The position numbers were made by a program, and so were the translations under genes. From an uncultured Spirochaetia bacterium (GTDB lineage Bacteria > Spirochaetota > UBA4802 > JAGODF01), in contig CALCJG010000346.1 in the NCBI GenBank assembly GCA_937967705.1, positions 1-5,072 of the forward strand: a stretch of 5,072 nt of DNA, read 5' to 3'. A model generated the notes under the pieces. It saw only the letters and a list, made by a program, of their open reading frames with translations. It searched no databases and was not told the DNA's origin. This document shows, in pieces, positions 1 through 4,829 of the stretch; positions within the stretch are counted from its first letter, which is position 1; each line of letters begins with the position of its first letter.

Positions 1-431
1 AGAATGAGCAGGGTTTCCACGATCTGGTCGATGGCCTGGGAGGTGATGAGCTTCCCGCAGGAGGGGCAGTGGGGAACACCGATGCGTGCGTAGAGGAGGC
101 GCAAATAGTCGTAAATCTCCGTAACGGTGCCCACGGTGGAGCGGGGGTTCCGGTGCGTCGTCTTCTGTTCGATGGAGATGGCCGGAGAAAGACCGTCGAT
201 CAGATCCACATCCGGTTTTTCCATCAGCCCGAGAAACTGTCTCGCATAGGAGGAGAGGGACTCCACGTAGCGTCTTTGTCCCTCGGCGTAGATGGTGTCA
301 AAGGCCAGGGACGATTTGCCCGATCCTGAGAGACCGGTGATGACGATCATTCGGTCCCGGGGGATGTCCAGAGAGATGTTCTTGAGATTATGTTCACGTG
401 CGCCTTTGATGCGGATATAGCTGGAACTCAT
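1..431 (-). CDS. uvrA: UvrA excinuclease ABC subunit A, N-terminal part (cut by window edge)
   Basis: This is the damage-recognition ATPase of nucleotide excision repair, which loads UvrB at lesions. Reading left from the ATG at 431-429, 143 complete codons are present of a protein that is usually about 940 residues. Visible landmarks are the N-terminal [16 protein letters not shown] segment, the Walker A motif GLSGSGKS (residues 33-40), the very conserved [22 protein letters not shown] stretch (45-66), [10 protein letters not shown] with the Q-loop Gln at 89, [19 protein letters not shown] (95-113), and CPSC (122-125), which is the first cysteine pair of the zinc module opening the insertion that leads to the UvrB-binding domain. 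The start overlaps the stop of the upstream acidic gene as ATGA and has no Shine-Dalgarno sequence of its own, so translation is probably coupled. The rest of the gene lies beyond the left edge. Identification is secure. Confidence 0.98.
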   Translation of the reverse strand, partial: MSSSYIRIKGAREHNLKNISLDIPRDRMIVITGLSGSGKSSLAFDTIYAEGQRRYVESLSSYARQFLGLMEKPDVDLIDGLSPAISIEQKTTHRNPRSTVGTVTEIYDYLRLLYARIGVPHCPSCGKLITSQAIDQIVETLLI

Positions 432-796
432 ATAAGGCTGATATTGATGGAGCCGCACATGGGGCAGATGACATCAGCCTCCTCTTCTTCATCCTCGTAG
501 TCCTTTTTCTTGATTACGATGTCCTCCCAGCGGTAGTCGCAGTCCTCACAGGCATAGCTTACGTGAACCTTCTTCAGTCTCTTTTTCTTACTGTAATCGG
601 CGTCATCGTCATCCTCGTCATCAAGGTCGTCATCTTCATCCATGTCCACAAGGGCTTCTTCGTCTTCATAGAATTCGTCGTCTTCGTCGAATTCTTCGAG
701 ATCCTCGTCGGTCAGTTCCTCGTCATCGAAATTCTCTTCGTAATACTCGTCTTCATAAACCTCGTCGTCGAATTCCTTTTCCACACCGTAGCTCAT
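428..796 (-). CDS. Small highly acidic protein with C-terminal zinc ribbon, coupled to uvrA
   Basis: A 122-residue protein of unknown function. Residues 1-68 are a low-complexity acidic tract in which I count 42 Asp or Glu, with scattered Tyr and Phe. A basic patch (about 70-76, KKKRLKK) separates it from a compact C-terminal module with Cys83-x2-Cys86 and Cys111-x2-Cys114, which reads as a zinc ribbon; a second acidic run ([11 protein letters not shown]) sits between the two cysteine pairs. The start is supported by AGGGAG a few bases upstream of the ATG at 796. The stop overlaps the uvrA ATG (ATGA), so the two genes share a transcript. A cytoplasmic role linked to repair or nucleic-acid binding is inference from this coupling; the acidic tail could mimic DNA or bind basic proteins. 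The long opposite-strand frame over it is only the hydrophobic complement of Asp/Glu codons. Confidence 0.87.
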   Translation of the reverse strand: MSYGVEKEFDDEVYEDEYYEENFDDEELTDEDLEEFDEDDEFYEDEEALVDMDEDDDLDDEDDDDADYSKKKRLKKVHVSYACEDCDYRWEDIVIKKKDYEDEEEEADVICPMCGSINISLI

Positions 797-1138
797 GACA
801 TCTCCCTGATAATAATTATTCTGCAGACTTGCCGTCTGTGCTTATCCTCGATCTCTTTCAATGATGCATCAGGAGACGCAAGGAGTGATTATGATGATTC
901 CCGGACTTATATTAATGTTCTGATAGTTTACTTTAATAAATATGCCTGTAAATATAACCTCTCATCTACAGGGAGATACGCTTTAAGACTGTTCCTGACA
1001 ACAAGTATAATATATAAAATTCAAGACAGTGAAAATACATTTTTTACGATTAGACGGAAAAAAGTTTTACTGGTAATGGAGCGTGCGGCAGTCGGCCGGA
1101 TTCCGCAGGAGAAAGGCGGAGATCGCACAAGCTCATGA
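797..1138. other. Intergenic, upstream of the acidic/uvrA operon
   Basis: An AT-rich stretch with no credible gene. It must hold the leftward promoter of the acidic gene and uvrA, but no good leftward -35/-10 pair stands out (TTGTCA at 1002-997 on the minus strand is followed at 17 bases only by the poor TATCTC). Near the acidic gene there is an inverted repeat CAGAC-ttgcc-GTCTG (824-838) in what would be its 5' leader. On the plus strand TATAAT occurs at 1006-1011 with a weak TTAAGA 17 bases before it, but nothing downstream obviously uses it. The open frame crossing part of this region on the plus strand is a run-on of the antisense of the acidic gene. Confidence 0.6.
824..838. repeat. Inverted repeat in leader of acidic/uvrA operon
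   Basis: CAGAC at 824-828 and GTCTG at 834-838 are exact reverse complements around a 5-base spacer, 27 bases upstream of the acidic gene's start codon. It could be an operator or a small leader hairpin. It does not match the E. coli LexA box (CTG-N10-CAG), so SOS control cannot be claimed from it. Confidence 0.45.
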
Positions 1139-1182
1139 ATGTCCACTAAAAAAGGGGTGTGAATCTGTCAAACAGAATTAAG

Positions 1183-1224
1183 AAAAAAAACTTATCCCCG
1201 CCGACTTTGCTGCGAGTGGGGATA
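1183..1224 (-). terminator. Possible leftward Rho-independent terminator
   Basis: TATCCCC (1193-1199) and GGGGATA (1218-1224) form a perfect 7-bp GC-rich stem with an 18-base loop. Read on the minus strand, the stem is followed after two bases by T8 (the A8 at 1183-1190), the layout of an intrinsic terminator. Nothing recognisable is transcribed leftward into it, so it may insulate the uvrA side or be the remnant tail of a lost gene. In the plus direction there is no adjacent T run. Confidence 0.42.
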
Positions 1225-1243
1225 GACCTATTGCATTTTTAAC

Positions 1244-1269
1244 GTCATTCTCGCGAAAGTGGGCATCCA
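1244..1269. repeat. Decayed dispersed palindromic repeat (GTCATTCnCGCGAAAGnGGG type)
   Basis: The stretch closely resembles the short palindrome often scattered in proteobacterial intergenic DNA, GTCATTCCCGCGAAAGCGGG followed by AATCCA. Here the arms ATTCTCGC (1247-1254) and GTGGGCAT (1259-1266) flank a GAAA loop; two of the changes keep G-U pairs in RNA and one is a true mismatch. I treat it as an old copy of such an element. The likeness is from memory of the repeat type, not from a search. Confidence 0.55.
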
Positions 1270-1577
1270 TTGCACGGGAAATCGCTTCAGGCCCTTTTCT
1301 CCGTATCAGGTGGAATAGCGGAACGGTTTTGTAAAAACTACAGTATAACTTGTCTGGCCTTGTATATCATGCAGGGATTGGCAGGATTTAAATTATAAGG
1401 TTCTGTTAAGAGATACGACGCGTATCCGATGAAGAGGCGGGAAATACATATGATAAACGTACGATGGTAAATACTATAGAGCCATTGGTGAAGACGATAA
1501 TGGCTGGGACGGAACCCCCGTGGGAATCATGGGAGTGGTTTAACAATCGACAGGGGTTGCTGAGTGTATAATCGTTT

Positions 1578-1643
1578 GAGCATTGGAGGAGCATTGGAGG
1601 AACATGGGAGGAACATAGGAGGAGTATTAGAGGAGCATGTGAA
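1578..1643. repeat. Six tandem copies of an 11-bp unit
   Basis: Consensus GAGCATTGGAG. The first two copies (1578-1588, 1589-1599) are identical; then GAACATGGGAG (1600-1610), GAACATAGGAG (1611-1621), GAGTATTAGAG (1622-1632) and a final partly diverged GAGCATGTGAA (1633-1643). The period is close to one DNA helical turn, so each copy presents the same face, as in arrays of protein-binding sites. Each copy also carries GGAGGA two bases before ATT/ATG/ATA, resembling repeated ribosome binding sites, although no reading frame follows. It lies about 150 bases upstream of the strong promoter. Confidence 0.9.
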
Positions 1644-1731
1644 TTTAAGGGGCCTAGGTTCGTACAGGGGAAAAATCTACTGCCAGGAAGGGCTTATTTC
1701 ATATCAATAAGAGCATTGATCATTTCCAAGC

Positions 1732-1759
1732 ATACAACAGCTCTTTCTATATGTTGTAT
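1732..1759. repeat. Inverted repeat ATACAACA / TGTTGTAT
   Basis: Perfect 8-bp arms at 1732-1739 and 1752-1759 with a 12-base spacer, about 35 bases upstream of the -35 element. It could be a two-half-site operator for a dimeric regulator or a hairpin. A second, smaller inverted repeat (ATCAAT-aagagc-ATTGAT, 1703-1720) lies just before it. Confidence 0.5.
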
Positions 1760-1773
1760 AGCAGCTTGACTGG

Positions 1774-1822
1774 AAAAAAAGGGAAAAAAATAGTTGACGA
1801 TGATATCGATTATGAGTAATAT
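1774..1822 (+). promoter_or_regulatory. Strong sigma70-type promoter with phased A-tracts
   Basis: TTGACG (1794-1799) and TAATAT (1817-1822) are separated by exactly 17 bases, each one mismatch from consensus. Directly upstream are two A7 tracts (1774-1780 and 1784-1790) whose centres are 10 bases apart, a curved-DNA or UP-element arrangement. Transcription should begin near 1829 and serve the winged-helix and NusG-like genes, and possibly wzm and beyond by read-through, since no comparable promoter is visible before wzm. The -10 lies within an inverted repeat (1814-1830), so repression there is plausible. Confidence 0.75.
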
Positions 1823-1830
1823 ATTTACTC
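1814..1830. promoter_or_regulatory. Candidate operator overlapping the -10 element
   Basis: GAGTAA (1814-1819) and TTACTC (1825-1830) are perfect inverted arms around TATAT, centred on the -10 hexamer and reaching the expected start site. A dimeric winged-helix protein could bind here and block initiation; the obvious candidate is the product of the gene directly downstream. This is inference from position and symmetry alone. Confidence 0.45.
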
Positions 1831-1860
1831 GATAAGCGTTATAGCCATTCCGGTTGATGA

Positions 1861-2436
1861 ATGACAGCATTATCGCGCTTTTTTATTGAACCCATGCTCG
1901 ATTCACTGATAACATCCAAGACAAGGGTCAAATTGCTCTTGAAATTTTTCCTCAATTCCGACACCAAAGCCTATCTGCGGGGCCTGGCGGAAGAGCTGGG
2001 GGAATCCACCAACGCCGTCCGAGTGGAGCTGAACCGCCTTACCAAGGCGGGACTCCTGGAAGTAAGCCCCAACGGACGAACCAAGCTCTATCAGGCCAAT
2101 AAAGATAACCCTCTCTTTCCCGATCTGCGCAGTCTCGTGATGAAGTTTACGGGACTGGATCAGTTGATCGATTCCATCCTCTCCAAGCTCGGCAACGTGG
2201 AGCTGGCCTTCGTAACGGGGGATTACGCCCGGGGGATCGACTCGGGTATCATCGATGTGGTGATCGTGGGGGATATCGACAGGAAATACCTGGGCGAGCT
2301 CATCAATAAAGCGGAAAGCCTCATTAAACGGAAGATACGCGATCTGGTGCTCAGCCGGGACGAGTATGAAGGTTTACGGGAGACCCTCAAAATCGAGAGG
2401 GCCCTTATCGTATGGAACAACGGGCTGGTGGCATGA
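1861..2436 (+). CDS. Winged-helix regulator with degenerate nucleotidyltransferase-like domain
   Basis: 191 residues from the first ATG; a start at the second ATG (1894, MLDSLITSKTR) fits the usual beginning of this family as I remember it, and neither start has a clear Shine-Dalgarno sequence. Residues about 16-82 form an ArsR/MarR-like winged helix (LRGLAEELGESTNAVRVELN, then KAGLLEVSPNGRTKLYQAN as the wing). Residues about 105-191 resemble an MNT-type nucleotidyltransferase fold (LAFVTGDYARGIDSGIIDVVIVGD), but the signature GSx10DxD is broken: GS is GD (120-121) and only one Asp (132) of the pair remains, so catalysis is unlikely. Such proteins tend to sit at the head of polysaccharide clusters, beside NusG paralogues, as here. 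The stop overlaps the next start as ATGA. A role as DNA-binding regulator of this locus is inferred; the NTase-like part may sense a nucleotide or a partner protein. Confidence 0.88.
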   Translation: MTALSRFFIEPMLDSLITSKTRVKLLLKFFLNSDTKAYLRGLAEELGESTNAVRVELNRLTKAGLLEVSPNGRTKLYQANKDNPLFPDLRSLVMKFTGLDQLIDSILSKLGNVELAFVTGDYARGIDSGIIDVVIVGDIDRKYLGELINKAESLIKRKIRDLVLSRDEYEGLRETLKIERALIVWNNGLVA

Positions 2437-3053
2437 AGGCTGAAGTGAACACGACAGGGGAGTATACGGCAGTGCCTGATGTTCTATTGAAACCGCCCAT
2501 CACCCCCAGGGAAAATCCGCTGCAGTACTACGTACTGAGCGTACGGACCGGAGGGGAGGAGAAGTTCCTCAGTTTTGCCCGGCGTCTGGTGCAAACCAAC
2601 GGGGGGCGTTTCGTCTGGCCCCGCAGGAGCCTGACCATACGTCGGGGCGGCCGGAAGATTGATACCCTGGCCTCGCTCTATCCCGGCTATCTTTTCTGGG
2701 AAACCCAGGAACTGAATGAGGGCATTGAAGGACAGATGCGTGAGGTCCCCGAATTCTACAGGTTCCTCACCAGGGACGGCGTGATAGCCCCTCTGAATGA
2801 ACGGGAGAAGCAGACCCTGCTGGATATTATCTCCTACGGTGAGGTGATACGGAAATCCCGGGTGGTCTTCGATGAAAACAGCCGCATACGGGTGATCGAG
2901 GGACCTCTGAAGAACCTGGAAGGGAACATCATCAGGGTTGATCGGAGGAAGGGGCGTGCCCGCGTATGCCTGAGCCTCCATGGCCGGTCCCTTGATGTGG
3001 ACCTCGGATTCGAGGTTATGGAGCCCGGAGAGGACTGCGGGTTTCAGCAATAA
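2433..3053 (+). CDS. Specialised NusG paralogue (RfaH/LoaP/UpxY-like antiterminator)
   Basis: 206 residues from the ATG at 2433, which overlaps the upstream stop (ATGA); an in-frame ATG at 2412 would add seven residues (MEQRAGG) with a weak GAGAGG 10 bases upstream. After a roughly 25-residue N-terminal extension comes an NGN domain (QYYVLSVRTGGEEKF, then LASLYPGYLFWE in the position of the conserved PGYvF core), about residues 30-135, then a linker and a KOW domain (about 150-196) with EGPLKNLEGNIIRVDRRKGRARV, the standard GP..n..G.v pattern. Proteins of this type ride on RNA polymerase and suppress termination or pausing in long polysaccharide or secondary-metabolite operons. Being encoded next to the winged-helix gene and just before a structured leader and wzm supports that role. 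It is not housekeeping nusG, which normally sits beside secE and rplK. Which subgroup (RfaH, UpxY or LoaP) I cannot decide. Confidence 0.92.
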   Translation: MKAEVNTTGEYTAVPDVLLKPPITPRENPLQYYVLSVRTGGEEKFLSFARRLVQTNGGRFVWPRRSLTIRRGGRKIDTLASLYPGYLFWETQELNEGIEGQMREVPEFYRFLTRDGVIAPLNEREKQTLLDIISYGEVIRKSRVVFDENSRIRVIEGPLKNLEGNIIRVDRRKGRARVCLSLHGRSLDVDLGFEVMEPGEDCGFQQ

Positions 3054-3122
3054 ATGTGTTTCATAGGTCCAGGGGGATTGTAAAAAACGCTTTACTCCGG
3101 ATGGAAGAGCCCGTTTCGGCGG

Positions 3123-3154
3123 CCTTAGGGAAGGGGGAGGCTAAAAGGTTTTTT
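3123..3154 (+). terminator. Possible weak intrinsic terminator in the leader
   Basis: CCTTAG (3123-3128) can pair with CTAAaaGG (3141-3148, two A bulged) around a G-rich loop, followed immediately by T6 (3149-3154). It would attenuate transcription coming out of the NusG-like gene before it reaches wzm. The stem is short and interrupted, so it may be only a pause site. Confidence 0.35.
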
Positions 3155-3269
3155 CCCGCGACGGTTTCGCGAAGGCGAAGCTATGGGAAATTTATGTCAA
3201 TATAGAAGATGAGTCCCCTTTTGTGAGAAGTGATTTTAAAATATTACTTAAGGTAACCTCTATTAATTA

Positions 3270-3304
3270 AGATTTTCCGCCCGCCAAAGGCGGGCGGAAA
3301 ATCT
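3270..3304. repeat. Perfect 16-bp palindrome with AAA loop (REP-like)
   Basis: AGATTTTCCGCCCGCC (3270-3285) and its exact reverse complement (3289-3304) flank AAA. The inner nine pairs are all G-C, giving a very stable hairpin in RNA or cruciform in DNA. On both strands the GC core is followed by AAAATCT rather than a T run, so it is not a canonical intrinsic terminator. GC-rich cores of the type CCCGCC-AAA-GGCGGG are common as dispersed intergenic palindromes; this may be one, or it may be a transcript signal for the adjacent antiterminator. Confidence 0.93.
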
Positions 3305-3335
3305 AACTGCTGAGTTTGTCAGGAGTAACAAAATA

Positions 3336-3369
3336 GGGAATTTCTAAAATAGTAAATTTTAGAGGTCCC
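3336..3369 (+). repeat. AU-rich hairpin just upstream of wzm
   Basis: CTAAAAT (3344-3350) and ATTTTAG (3356-3362) pair perfectly around AGTAA. The stem extends outward through U-A, two G-U pairs and A-U, and after one bulged A (3339) closes with GGG (3336-3338) on CCC (3367-3369), about 14 pairs in all. It ends about 35 bases before the wzm start. Part of its outline, GGGAA-TTT at the left end and TCCCCTT at the right, recurs at 3185-3220. Confidence 0.6.
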
Positions 3370-3403
3370 CTTAATTTAAGATGAGAGCAGGATAAGTGTT
3401 AAA

Positions 3404-4276
3404 ATGTCTAATGCTGCAGCGGAACAAATAATTAAAGAAGAGAAATGGACCACCGTCATCCGACCCCGCACCGGCTGGTTCGATATTCACCTGGGGGAGC
3501 TCTGGCGTTACCGTGACCTCATAATGCTCTTCGTGCGCCGGGATTTTGTGGCGATATACAAACAGACCATATTGGGGCCTTTATGGTTTCTCTTCGGCCC
3601 TCTCTTTTCAACGCTGGTTTTTACAGTGGTTTTCGGTCAAATCGCGAAAATCCCCACTGATGGTATACCTCATGTGCTCTTCTATCTCTCCGGTATTGTG
3701 AGTTGGAACTACTTTTCCAACTGCCTGACAAAAACCTCGGATACCTTTACAGCTAATGCCGGGATCTTCGGTAAGGTTTACTTCCCTAGATTAACGGTTC
3801 CCATATCGGTGGTTATCACCAATCTCATAACCTTCGCCATCCAATTCACGCTTTTTCTGGCGCTGCTCTTATTTTTCTATTTAAACGGATCGGCCATTCG
3901 TCCCAACGTATGGATATTCCTGCTTCCTCTTTTGATACTGGAAATGGCCGCCCTGGGGTTGGGTACGGGCATTCTCATCTCGTCCCTCACAACAAAGTAC
4001 CGGGATCTCACCTATCTGGTGAGTTTTGGGGTGCAGCTCTGGATGTACGCAACGCCGATCGTCTATCCCCTCTCGGAGATTCCCGCTAAATGGCAATGGA
4101 TCTATTATGTGAACCCCATGGCCCCTATAGTGGAAACCTTTCGCTATGCGTTTATCGGTGCCGGAGGCGTTCAATTGTGGCATCTGGGATTGAGCGCGGG
4201 GATTACCTTCCTGCTGCTCTTCTTCGGAATCATTTTATTCAGCCGTATTGAGAAGACGTTTATGGATACGGTTTAG
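3404..4276 (+). CDS. wzm: ABC-2 type polysaccharide/O-antigen export permease (Wzm)
   Basis: 290 residues, the normal length for the inner-membrane subunit of an ABC exporter that moves undecaprenyl-linked polysaccharide (O-antigen or similar) across the cytoplasmic membrane. After a soluble N-terminus come the amphipathic interface segment YRDLIMLFVRRDFVAIYKQT (36-55) and LGPLWFLFGPLF, typical of Wzm/TagG/KpsM-type permeases. Hydrophobic segments lie at about 58-80, 88-106, 132-161, 168-193, 203-222 and 261-280. The family pattern TKYRDL...QLWMYATPIVYP...NPMAPIVETFRYA (197-249) is intact. The start has AGGA 11 bases upstream, a little far. The ATPase partner wzt normally follows directly, but here the next genes are a HEPN/MNT pair, so wzt must be further right or elsewhere. 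Expression probably depends on read-through from the regulator genes upstream. Confidence 0.93.
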   Translation: MSNAAAEQIIKEEKWTTVIRPRTGWFDIHLGELWRYRDLIMLFVRRDFVAIYKQTILGPLWFLFGPLFSTLVFTVVFGQIAKIPTDGIPHVLFYLSGIVSWNYFSNCLTKTSDTFTANAGIFGKVYFPRLTVPISVVITNLITFAIQFTLFLALLLFFYLNGSAIRPNVWIFLLPLLILEMAALGLGTGILISSLTTKYRDLTYLVSFGVQLWMYATPIVYPLSEIPAKWQWIYYVNPMAPIVETFRYAFIGAGGVQLWHLGLSAGITFLLLFFGIILFSRIEKTFMDTV

Positions 4277-4433
4277 AGAGTGAAGGGGGAGCCTCAATTG
4301 AGCGGGGGATAGGGGTCGAGGGATGTATCCTTTCAAAAGCATATAAGGCTCACCCGGGCGCGTTTATCATGATAGAGTATTACGAAGAAAATATAAAATG
4401 GCTGTTGTATGATGTTGTCAGTGGGGAAGAACA
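4277..4433. promoter_or_regulatory. Intergenic region before the MNT/HEPN pair
   Basis: 157 bases separating wzm from mntA. It carries two exact 10-bp palindromes, CTCAATTGAG (4293-4302) and TATCATGATA (4365-4374), and four G runs (4285-4289, 4304-4308, 4312-4315, 4320-4322). TATAAA at 4392-4397 could serve as a -10, but no good -35 lies at the right distance. The second palindrome, about 18 bases before that TATAAA, is a reasonable place for autoregulation of the pair. No clear terminator follows wzm. Confidence 0.4.
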
Positions 4434-4829
4434 TTGATCGAAGCAGATATTACGAAAGCCTTAGATACTGCCATGGGTAAAGAATTGCGCGTGCTGGCCG
4501 TGTATTTGCTGGGAAGCGGAGCGCGGGGTGAACTCCGCAAAGACAGCGATATTGATCTGGGTCTGCTCCTGGAGCCTGGTGAAAAAATGAGCTCTCTGGA
4601 AAAAACAGGTTTGGCAAATCACCTAAGCTATATTCTGGGACGATGCGCGGACCTGGGTTTCATCAATTCTAAAAATCTTGTATACGCAAAAGAGGCCCTG
4701 TTGTACGGAAGGCAAATATATGTGCGGAATATGTCCCGGGCTGCCTTGGCTGCCGCAACCCTGCTGGGAATGTATGTCCGCTTCAACGAGGACAGAAAGG
4801 AAGTGCTGGATGCCTATCGAGCCCGATGA
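4434..4829 (+). CDS. mntA: MntA-type nucleotidyltransferase antitoxin
   Basis: 131 residues from a TTG start (4434) preceded by GGGGAAG with a 4-base gap; the next in-frame ATG (codon 14) has no such site and would cut into the fold. The minimal nucleotidyltransferase signature GSx10DxD is complete: Gly27-Ser28, then Asp39 and Asp41 in DSDIDLGLLL, the metal- and NTP-binding residues. The C-terminal half (LVYAKEALLYGRQIYV) matches the usual end of this family. In characterised HEPN/MNT modules MntA neutralises HepT by adding AMP to a tyrosine near the HEPN active site. Gene order (MNT first, HEPN second) and the 20-base overlap with hepT fit the usual arrangement. Unlike the NTase-like domain encoded at 1861-2436, this one looks catalytically competent. 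Its position behind wzm suggests it was inserted into, or recruited by, the export locus. Confidence 0.92.
   Translation: MIEADITKALDTAMGKELRVLAVYLLGSGARGELRKDSDIDLGLLLEPGEKMSSLEKTGLANHLSYILGRCADLGFINSKNLVYAKEALLYGRQIYVRNMSRAALAAATLLGMYVRFNEDRKEVLDAYRAR

Larger units (their letters stand above)
1139..1860. other. Long non-coding region upstream of the polysaccharide regulator genes
   Basis: About 720 bases without a supportable gene on either strand; the only frame of any length (minus strand, about 1406-1594) has no recognisable motif or ribosome binding site. From left to right it contains a leftward terminator-like hairpin (1183-1224), a decayed dispersed palindrome (1244-1269), a short perfect inverted repeat GATACG-acg-CGTATC (1412-1426), an 11-bp tandem array (1578-1643), inverted repeats at 1703-1720 and 1732-1759, phased A-tracts (1774-1790) and a strong promoter (1794-1822). 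The right third looks like a regulatory region; the left two thirds look like intergenic debris. Confidence 0.7.
3054..3403 (+). other. Structured 350-nt untranslated leader between antiterminator gene and wzm
   Basis: No gene is visible on either strand. The stretch is dense in dyad symmetry: GTAAA-aaacgc-TTTAC (3080-3095), a terminator-like stem with T6 (3123-3154), two mutually exclusive small stems CGCGA-cggtt-TCGCG (3157-3171) and TTCGC-gaag-GCGAA (3166-3179), a perfect 16-bp palindrome (3270-3304), and an AU-rich hairpin (3336-3369). No promoter close to consensus was found. I found no match to the RfaH ops/JUMPstart core GGCGGTAG. The simplest reading is a transcribed leader in which the NusG-like factor acts, but that is inference. 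Confidence 0.6.

Noticed and set aside
69..329. Plus-strand frame of 86 codons
   Set aside because: It lies entirely inside the highly conserved uvrA coding sequence on the other strand.
563..1138. A 191-codon plus-strand frame with a strongly hydrophobic, membrane-like N-terminal half
   Set aside because: It is the antisense of the acidic gene: Asp/Glu codons read backwards give Ile, Val, Phe and Leu. There is no ribosome binding site and the second half is random-looking; the minus-strand reading has a zinc ribbon and couples to uvrA.
1373..1400. Sigma54 promoter suggested by TTGGCA near 1378
   Set aside because: The partner TGC element at the fixed spacing is absent.
1540..1572. Promoter TTAACA...TATAAT just before the tandem repeats
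   Set aside because: The spacing is 21 bases, too long for a sigma70 promoter, and no gene starts nearby.
1406..1594. Minus-strand frame of 62 codons in the intergenic region
   Set aside because: No recognisable domain and no Shine-Dalgarno sequence, and it runs into the tandem-repeat array; chance frame.
1578..1643. CRISPR-like array
   Set aside because: The unit is only 11 bp with no spacers between copies, so it is a simple tandem repeat.
2484..3050. Minus-strand frame of 188 codons, proline- and glycine-rich
   Set aside because: Shadow of the NusG-like gene, whose NGN and KOW domains are clear on the plus strand.
3054..3403. RfaH ops/JUMPstart element
   Set aside because: No GGCGGTAG core is present; the closest string is GGCGGCCTTAG at 3118-3128, which does not fit the consensus.
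3881..4183. Minus-strand frame within wzm
   Set aside because: Opposite-strand shadow of a well-supported membrane protein gene.
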